Below are positions 56,434-64,000 of a stretch of DNA of 64,000 nt, in pieces. The translations under genes were made by a program, and so were the position numbers. Each line of letters opens with the position of its first letter. Positions within the stretch are counted from its first letter, which is position 1. Below the pieces are notes generated by a model. That model was not told the origin of the DNA. It worked only from the letters and a program-made list of their open reading frames with translations, and did no database searches. Source of the DNA: Mytilus galloprovincialis (Eukaryota > Mollusca > Bivalvia > Mytilida > Mytilidae); contig NC_134838.1 in NCBI RefSeq assembly GCF_965363235.1, positions 5,585,001-5,649,000 of the forward strand, written 5' to 3'.

Positions 56434-56749
56434 TTTTATTGTAAAACTACCCCTTTACAACGGGGGCAAGCGCCAGCGGGGTACTGACACCTGCGTCATC
56501 AAACATGCACATCATAGTATTTACAAACAACATTATATGATTGTAGTAAAAATGATATAAGATACTTGCAAAAGGCTTTATAAGTCTTATAAATACATTA
56601 ACGCTAAAATATCATAATAAATTGGCTATTTCGTAAAAGTACATTACAGTGACAATTTCATATGCATAAATACTTTAAAATCTTTCATCCATAAAAGATT
56701 TTAAAAAATCAAGCTTAAAACTAAAAACGTTCACACACAGTTCAAGATA

Positions 56750-59700
56750 TTATACATTAGAAATCTTATCAATTTGAAAAGAACGTTCATTCATTACGTC
56801 TACAAGGTATTTTTTTGCGATCTTATCTAAACTATTACCTAAGTCTGGAGAATACAAGTAGCCCAGATCACCTATCATGAACTGTATTTGTGATAAGGGT
56901 GGCAACTCTGGAAAACAGATATCCATTTTTAAATTCTCGAAACATGCTTGTATGTTAGTACTTGTTCTTTTTCTGATAGCCGAGAAAAAAGGACAATCTA
57001 ACATAACGTGAAAGATATTCTCAATCGCATTTGAGGAACATAGCTGACACTCATTATTTGTTGTCGGATTCATTCGTTGAAGCGTTGCATTTATAGGCAG
57101 ACAATTCGTTCTTGCCAAAAATTTTAGCCTTGTTGAGCGGAAGTCGTCAACATTTGACAGATACGGCTGCTTACGACTGACAACCACAAAGGATTGGTAC
57201 AAGTTTAGGCAACTCTTTCCTAAAATATTACATAGTTGAGTATTGGTCGTTTCGTTACCATAAAATTTATTAAAGGTGTTAACGTTTATGTTTCCATTTG
57301 TATAATGGTCAAGACCCGCAGTCTGTAAAATAGTTTCGATATTTTCGATATATTTCCATTCATTACATTTAACAGATATAATTTCATCCAGGATAATTTT
57401 AGACAGCCGATTATTGGGCAGATTTTTTAATCTAGCGTAGTATGCAATTCTTTGTCTATTCATAAATCTGTTTATTGACTCCCACCCAAATTCAGCTAGG
57501 AGCGCACATTTAGGAATATTCATTTTTGTGTTTAAGATTATTTTCCCCACTTTATATTGAAAACTTTCTAGTAATTCTTTACATTTCTGGGATGACGGGA
57601 ACCATACTGAACATCCATACGTCGGTGATGGTCGAATAGCCGACATCCACAGAGAATGTCCAAAATTTATACGGTTAAAATCCCCATGTTCACCTAGAAT
57701 ACGAATTGCATGATTTATTTTCCGTTGAAAATTTTCTTTCAGGTACTGTTCTATATGGTATGTAGATTTAAGGAATCTTGAAAAATATACACCTAAATAT
57801 TTGTATTCATTTACTTCTTCAATGAGATCGTTCCCCAGATACCATTTTTTATCTGAGTCTTTCTTTTTACCTGTAACCAGAACCTTCGACTTGGATGAAT
57901 TAAACTTTCCTTTTGAGACAAATTTATGCGCTATGTTTAAGAGAATTTGTAGTTCTTCTTCAGTGTTTCCTAATAGGACAATGTCATCAGCGAAAAGAAG
58001 GCAGTTTATTAATTCAGAAGCGATGTTAATACCTAAATTTGCCCCCTTCAGCATATCGCACAGGTCAGTCATTAAGACGGAAAAAAGTGTAGGAGATAGA
58101 ACGCATCCTTGTTTAAGACCAAATTCTTGATCGAACCATTCAGACTCATAATTACCAAAAAGGACTTTATTGCTAACATTCTTGTATAATGCCCGAAGGA
58201 TCTTCCAGCATTTACCCTGGATACCCTTTTTCCATAGGAGATAGAACAGTCCATCCCGCCAAACTTTATCGAAAGCCGATGAAAGATCAAGGAAGGCAAG
58301 AAAAGTCTTTTCCTTCCTTTACTTTTTCATCGAACAAATTCCGTTAAGTGTAAAAATGTGATCCTCCACCCTCCTATCTTTTCGGAAAGCACCTTGGGTT
58401 TCCCCAAGTATCCCTTTATCTTCAATATAGCCCATAAGATTACATTCAATTAGCTTACAGTATACCTTATATACATTTGATGTTAGAGTTATACCTCTGT
58501 AGTTACTCAGAGAGTGTGAAGACCCACCTTTGTGTATGGGTATAATGATTCCTTTATGCCATTCATCTGGGATTATTTTTAGATCTGTAATTTTTGTAAA
58601 AATATGCACAAGGGAGTTCAACAGGATGTCCCCACCATATTTAAGGAATTCGTTAGGAATGCCATCAGTACCACAGGCTTTTCCAGATTTGAGACTTTTC
58701 AAAGTCTGTGAAATTTTATTTTCGTCGAAAGTAACCGATAGTGGAGAATCTGATATTAATATATTTTCGTCAATATTTGTAATAAGGTTTTTAACATCTT
58801 TTTCAAGTTCATCATTTTCATTTTGAAAGGAACCTATCGAGCTAAAATGCTTGGAAAGGGCATTATTTATCTCATCCGTATCCGTTAATATTTTATCCGA
58901 ATCATGTGGATCGTTAAGCTCTATAGGACCTGTATCGGTTGTTTGCATTTATACATTTATCATTAAACTGTCGGATTTTGGCTGATCGTTCTTTCCGTTT
59001 GATAGTCTCTTGTACTTTGGATTTCCGATTAAAATAAATTTCTTTAAGTCTTTTGCCAATTTCGTCATCATGCGCATGATATTTGTTATGGGTGCGATTT
59101 AATCTATTGGCGTTGCGGCGTTGTTTTAAAAGATAATCAAGCTCTTTATCCCAAAAGTCTTTGTAATTTTTTACGGGTTTGGCTTTACTGATAGCTAACA
59201 TTGCAGATTTTTCTACCGCATTTTTCCATAAATCCCAGACTTGGTTTACATCGTTTATTTTGTCACTTTCTTTAGTAAATTTGCTCATATTTTCATTAAT
59301 TTTTTTCTGGAAGAGGGTCCAGTCTGTTTTATCGTTTATTTTCCAAACGCATTTTTCATTTTGTGTCTTTTTCTGTACAATAGGTTTACAAATTAGAGTT
59401 AATCTTATCAAAACATGGTCACTGTGCAAGTCGAACCTGCCTGAATCGTTTATTACAACACTAGAGACATTTTCTGACAAGCTCTTTGTCAGAAATACGT
59501 AATCTATTGCCGACCTCTGATTATTAAGAATGCGCGTGAAATGACCCGTACAGCAATTCATTGTATTTGCTACTATCATTTGACTTGCGTCAATGAACTG
59601 TAATAAGCGAGATCCGTTATATGACGGTAAACTACATAGTTTATTTTTACCTGTATGTTCGCAAACACCAACGCAACGCCCGTTGAAATCGCCCATGAGT

Positions 59701-60197
59701 AGTATTTCATATCCCATGGCATTTAAACGAGACGTTTCGTCTAGTAATTGGAACATTAATACATCAGTGTGAGATTTATTTGTTCCGTCGTTCGGAAAAT
59801 AAACTACACCTATTGCCGTTTTAACGTTATTTATTCGCGTTAAAGTCCAAAGCCGTTCATATAAATCTGATTTGCTATCAAGCAAGTTTTCATCAAGCAA
59901 TGGTAAATGCGACTTCAGACAAATACCTATGCCTCCTTTTTCTTTACTACCTTGTCGCGTTTTTCCGACCCAACAATAAGATGTATCTAAGTTGGGTGGT
60001 CGACTGTTATTTTTCAAAAATGTCTCAACCAAACCAAAAATACCAACATTATTATCTTTTAAATGTTTGTTCACTTCATGTATTTTTGACGTCATACCAC
60101 GAATATTGAGATAGTCGATATTAAGAATGGTCTTACCATACGAGCGACGACTAGTTTTCTTTCCGCGTTTATGTTTACGAGATTTTATTACATGCAT
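56750..60197 (-). pseudogene. LINE ORF2: APE endonuclease and reverse transcriptase, one frameshift and one stop
   Basis: The endonuclease part (60197-58914) has LNIRGM, GLVETF, LLMGDFNGR, RSAIDYVFL and HSDHVLIRL, covering the usual catalytic blocks. The frame shifts by one base near 58930-58945. RT follows (from 58948) with GKACGTDGIPNEFLK, NYRGITL, then a TAA at 58319-58321 just before FLDLSSAFDKVW, then KQGCVLSP and the active site LLFADDIVLL (about 57970-58010). The C-terminal region contains CQLCSSNAIENIFHVMLDC, a Cys/His cluster typical of this LINE group. Apart from these two breaks the reading is continuous to 56750. Confidence 0.9.
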
Positions 60198-60272
60198 TTT
60201 CTTACTTTTATCTATAGGATCTATCTTTTCAGAGTTGCCAACCTCTTCGGCACTCTCTTCTTGGCCAGTAAC

Positions 60273-61868
60273 CTAAAATCTACATACCTTGGCCTTATGG
60301 CCGGGTTCATTACAATTATGACAAACAACATAAGTACCATGCCTACAGACAGAAGTCGAATGGTTAGATTCGCCACAATACCAACAGAAAAAGTTATCAT
60401 GAGTGTCTTTTGTTTTCCTATAGTTATTAGGTGTTTGTGAGTGACCACCAGACCTATTATAATCACCATACAAAGAGAACGATCTATTGTCTAGACTTTG
60501 ATATTGTTTATCTTGCCTTCGGTCCATATGGTTACGGCTGTTTTGTCTTTCCGGGTTCCTACGACCTGGACGCTTTTTATAACTATTACTAGCGTTGATC
60601 GACTTCTTATAAGAATTCTGATTGGAATGACTGTCCGCCTGTCGTCCGTTGTAGGGTTTACGATTGTTAGACATTCGTTGAAAGTATAATTCATCTGTTA
60701 CTTCTTTCAGAGCACGATGATCAAACTTTGGTTCCAATAATTTTATGTTTAGGTTTTTGGCCAACTTAAAGGTGCCTGTAATGTCTAAGTGAACTCCATC
60801 ATGTTCATACATGTTAACATTTATGGAGCCATTCGATAGACGGAATGTGTCGTCATTGTCTACATAGTGTAAAGTTTCATCATTGGCAATTTTTTGTAGG
60901 ATGTTGTTTGCTCTACTAATGTTTCCGAATTTATCGTCTAACCGTGGGCACAGTCCTGATACCACTACATTCTCGCTTACCGATTTTGCCTTTAATGCTA
61001 GTGTCATGTAATCCTCATAAAACACATCGGGGTTGAAATTTTTATCAAGACAGTCATTGCTACCGACTAGAAGAATTACGTTTTCTAATAGTGTATCTTT
61101 CGGTAATTTCAGCAACTCGTCCGTTATATCGTTTACCTTTCCACCTCTAACACATTTTGGTTCAATGTCAAGGGCAAAACGATCTTGAGTCATGCTGCGA
61201 ATAATTGAACTTCCCATAAGCAAGGTACCACTTGGTTTCGGTTTTTGTGGAGATTGCACAGATGCACGCTTAGATCTAGTGTTGTTCGATCTTCTGCTTA
61301 TGTCACAGACGCTGTCATTGTCATCACTGTCGGAATCACCGTTACAGGTCGAGCAGTAAGAGCTAGTTGATGATGATTTTGCTTTATTGACAAGGTTACG
61401 CAGTCGACTATTTTCTGCCTGTAAGGATAGAATTTGATCGGTCTTGACAGATATATCCTTAACTAAATCAGTGTTGTTCTGTATAATGGATGACAGTTGC
61501 GATTGAATATCCTTAACTACTTTCGGCAAAGTGCGACATTGTACACAGATCCAGAAAGCTACATTATCATCTTTCTTTATCGACATACATTTATTGTGAT
61601 ACCATTCTTGACACCAATTACACTGAATCATATCACCTGCAGGCGGTTGTTGGCATATGCACATATTTTCATGGATCTCATTTTTGTGTTTTGCTGTTTT
61701 TCGTTTATGTGTAGTTGGTTTAGAATTATCGTTGGTTATTATCGTTTTTGCTTGAATCAGAACTTCTGTTTCATTGATATCTGTATCATAGATGGCATGT
61801 TGTTGCTCGCTAGTTGAATTGACCACTTGTTTCTCCATTGTTAAACTATCATCAGGTAATTCCTCCAT
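60273..61868 (-). CDS. LINE ORF1 protein: PHD finger, SGNH esterase, CCHC knuckles (531 aa)
   Basis: Residues 70-111 form a C4HC3 PHD finger (CIC..., CNWC, H..C, CVQC). Residues about 115-165 are a likely coiled coil. Residues 213-375 form an SGNH/GDSL-type hydrolase: nucleophile Ser221 in MGSSIIRS, GSND at 269-272, and the Asp357/His360 pair in DGVH. The C-terminal region is basic and Asn/Ser/Arg-rich, with two CCHC knuckles (CWYCGESNHSTSVC and CHNCNEPGHKAKVC) near 495-530. ORF1 proteins of CR1-like elements are known to carry esterases and PHD fingers. The ORF is uninterrupted. Its role is probably RNA binding in the retrotransposition particle; the esterase substrate is unknown. Confidence 0.92.
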   Translation of the reverse strand: MEELPDDSLTMEKQVVNSTSEQQHAIYDTDINETEVLIQAKTIITNDNSKPTTHKRKTAKHKNEIHENMCICQQPPAGDMIQCNWCQEWYHNKCMSIKKDDNVAFWICVQCRTLPKVVKDIQSQLSSIIQNNTDLVKDISVKTDQILSLQAENSRLRNLVNKAKSSSTSSYCSTCNGDSDSDDNDSVCDISRRSNNTRSKRASVQSPQKPKPSGTLLMGSSIIRSMTQDRFALDIEPKCVRGGKVNDITDELLKLPKDTLLENVILLVGSNDCLDKNFNPDVFYEDYMTLALKAKSVSENVVVSGLCPRLDDKFGNISRANNILQKIANDETLHYVDNDDTFRLSNGSINVNMYEHDGVHLDITGTFKLAKNLNIKLLEPKFDHRALKEVTDELYFQRMSNNRKPYNGRQADSHSNQNSYKKSINASNSYKKRPGRRNPERQNSRNHMDRRQDKQYQSLDNRSFSLYGDYNRSGGHSQTPNNYRKTKDTHDNFFCWYCGESNHSTSVCRHGTYVVCHNCNEPGHKAKVCRF

Positions 61869-62414
61869 ACTTGTGTCAGTTGATGTTTCTGGCTGCTGAT
61901 GACCGGAGATGGGCGTTTTTGGTGTGTTGAGCTGATCCAGGCTAAGCTGGTCAAAAGAATCTGAAAGCTCAAACTGAATCGTTTCCGTGATCGGACTAGG
62001 TTTTTTGTTAATGTTACGTTTTCTTTCACCTTTTAAACGTTGACTTTCATTGTTCAGAGCATTTGAAATATAGTCACAGGATGTTCTAATAATGATATCA
62101 CTTGTATCTGGTGTTAGTCAAAAACAAATAACGGAAGGAAAATAAAGTTTTATTCGATTGTTTTATTATTTTACTTGAAAAGCCTCGTTTCGTCTTATTC
62201 TTGCAAGTGCAATCAGCTTTTCGAAATAAATGAATATACTGTCATACAAAAGGTGTGACTCAAAAATGTTATCTGTATCCGTTATTGTAAAAGTTTTCGG
62301 AAATAAAAAAAATATTTCTTAAATATAAGACAATGGAACAGCAAGGAAAAGAGAATTCACATAAGGAAAAGAAAAGATTATCCGTTTGTTATAAGTTTAA
62401 GGAATTTGCATTCT

Positions 62415-62770
62415 AAAGTAAATATAAAAAAAGTTGTGGTATGATTGCCAACGAGACAACTGTCCACAAGAGACAAAAATGACACAGACATTAACAACTA
62501 TAGGTCACCGTACGGCCTTCAACAATGAGCAAAGCCCATACCGTAGTCAGCTATAAAAGGCCCCGATATGACAATGTAAAACAATTCAAACGAGATAAAC
62601 TAACGGCCTTATTTATATACAAAAAATGTACAAAAAAATGTGTAACACATAAACAAACGACAACCACTGAATTACAGGTTCCTGCCTTGGGACAGCTGGC
62701 ACATACATAAATAATGTGGCGGTGTTAAACATGTTAGCAGGATCCCAACCCTCCCCTATAAAAAATCAGT
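62415..62770 (+). repeat. interspersed retroelement tail ('tataaaaggcccc' family)
   Basis: Words 'gtggtatgattgccaacgag', 'acggccttcaacaatgagc' and 'gcggtgttaaacatgtt' are shared with 3895-4055 (opposite strand) and partly with the Penelope-like tails. The 61-codon frame is incidental. Confidence 0.65.
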
Positions 62771-63324
62771 TGAAAAACTATACATAACTTTAAGCGTTTG
62801 ATTTTAGAACTTCAAATATTAGATTCATCTATTCCGAAAACAAATGTTGATCAATTAAAAGAATATGCCTCAAAATTTATTCATGCCCAAAATGTATAGT
62901 TAATATTTTTATTAAGTGGTGTGTCGTTTCGACCATGTCAAAGTTATACCATCAACAGTTATCAACCTTTAGATATCTTTATGGTTTTTATTGTACAGTT
63001 GAATGTTTTGAATTGACTTATTTCTAGATAATATATATATTGACCTCTAAAAGATGTCTTTATGGATTTACTGTGATGTTAGATTGCATTTAATTGACGT
63101 ATTTTCAAATAAAATATCTATTGACCTTTGATAGATGGAATTATGGATTTATTGAGTAGTTAGATTGCTTTTAATTAATTTATTTTCAAAATTTACCACT
63201 TTTATTTTAGTTTTTCCCTTTCTTTATCAACACTAGGTCAACGACCCACAATAAGTTAATTTTTTTTTTTTTAGTCAGATTGGATTAAACTTTTATGTTG
63301 TGTGTTTATTTATTCTCCATTATC
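62771..63324. other. AT-rich stretch with a weak local duplication
   Basis: Positions 62985-63080 and 63055-63190 share 'tattgacctttgatagatg'-like and 'ttatggatttattg'-like words as diverged direct copies. No gene seen. The interval 62121-62414 is likewise empty. Confidence 0.4.
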
Positions 63325-63676
63325 TAGAGGTATAAGGGGAGGATCAGTGAGATATCACGAAATAATGTTTTACTCCATCGCATTTTTTGCGCCTGTCCTC
63401 TGGCCGTTTGTTAGTATTTGTGATTTAAATTAGTTCATTTATATGTTTCAGAGTTTAGCGTGACGTCATATATTATTGACTTATTACACATTTTTGTTTA
63501 TGGGCCAGCTGAAGCCCGCTTCCGGCTGCGAGATTTTCTTGCTAAGATGAAGACCTATTTGTGGTATAAGGCTGTTTTCTGTCATGTGGTCAGATTGTTT
63601 GTCTCTCTGACCTGAGACTACTATAACAGTAGTCTCAGCTCTGACACATTCCCATTTTCCATTCTCCATTTATTAT
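63325..63676 (+). repeat. Penelope-like 3' tail, diverged, with a hairpin insertion
   Basis: The + strand matches the tails at 20933, 27078 and 39146 (which are on -): 'gcgcctgtcctctggcc', 'gggccagctgaag', 'gaagacctatttgtgg', 'acattcccattttccattct'. It contains an extra perfect 10-bp stem CTGAGACTAC/GTAGTCTCAG with a 7-nt loop at 63612-63638 that the other tails lack. Confidence 0.65.
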
Positions 63677-64000
63677 CATATAGCTTTTGAACTTGGAACA
63701 GTCTAACGGAGTTACTGGAGTGTACATGTTACAAATTATCAAGAATATGTTAATTATTTTCTTGTTATTTTATCACTTAAAAGAGACACCAGTCTGTATG
63801 ATATTTACTTGGTGTCATCTCGGTTAGTGTATGGTATCACTTTGTACACGTAAAGTTAGAACTTAAACAGCCTTCTTGTGAACGTTAATCCTCAAGACAA
63901 ACTGTAGAAATAAAGTAACTTCCGGTACGTGAGTGGGAACAAATACTTATTTATTTATTCTGATTTAAAACACTGACTTTTACTTAACATTTACACGATT

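Larger units (their letters stand above)
56434..62120 (-). mobile_element. nearly full-length CR1-group LINE
   Basis: Two ORFs in the usual order on the - strand: ORF1 60273-61868 and ORF2 60197-56750, 75 bp apart. The 3' end at about 56434 is an AATAAAATATAT.. tail preceded by a G/C-rich fold ('cgctggcgcttgccccc'). The 5' limit is approximate; the ORF1 frame is open upstream of its first Met to about 62117. Domain content (APE nuclease, RT, PHD and SGNH in ORF1) suits the CR1/L2 group. Only two lesions are seen in ORF2. Confidence 0.88.

Noticed and set aside
58072-58299. separate 75-codon ORF between LINE ORF2 parts
   Set aside because: It is a shadow frame. The frame of the flanking RT segments is open through here and carries FLDLSSAFDKVW.

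Overview
The window is animal nuclear DNA, AT-rich and loaded with transposable elements. Interspersed repeats I recognise from memory as typical of marine mussels recur throughout: tails reading 'aacatagaaaactaaa' or 'gtgccaaagagacaac', and a block beginning 'actgatgagtcttttgtag'. A Mytilus-like bivalve is the best guess. This rests on recall, not on a search.

Only three host genes are well supported. One is a six-exon, secreted FAD-linked oxidoreductase of the berberine-bridge-enzyme type on the + strand (32575-37407). The exon phases close exactly and give 526 residues. The other two are small intronless genes on the - strand, 2495-2812 and 40612-40953. They encode paralogous proteins of unknown function and share a TATA box at the same distance from the ATG plus a conserved upstream block.

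Layout: 0-5.5 kb holds the first small gene, foldback elements, repeat tails and a seven-copy 62-bp minisatellite. A 3.26-kb non-autonomous DNA transposon with a 5-bp target duplication follows (5522-8776). Next are a 1.5-kb bivalve-type repeat (about 10.0-11.5 kb) and an 806-bp palindrome-rich inverted-repeat element (12971-13776). From 13.8 to 31.4 kb lies a tandem segmental duplication of about 5 kb. The second unit is doubled in length by three retroelement insertions, two of them Penelope-like. Hammerhead-ribozyme motifs occur at 20.3, 24.7 and 31.4-31.6 kb; the last two form a head-to-tail pair 145 nt apart. The oxidoreductase gene follows, then the second small gene and a nearly intact Tc1-type transposon (41642-43153).

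From 44.7 to 55.3 kb an old BEL/Pao retrotransposon on the + strand has its integrase region split by a young, nearly complete BEL/Pao element on the - strand (47270-54809), which has almost identical LTRs and a 5-bp target duplication. From 56.4 to 62.1 kb lies a nearly full-length CR1-group LINE on the - strand, whose ORF1 combines a PHD finger, an SGNH esterase and CCHC knuckles. The window ends in repeat tails.

The host genes show no functional link to one another. The main biology on view is retroelement dynamics: nested insertion, 5' truncation, an empty site revealed by a paralogous unit, and self-cleaving RNA motifs beside Penelope-like sequences.
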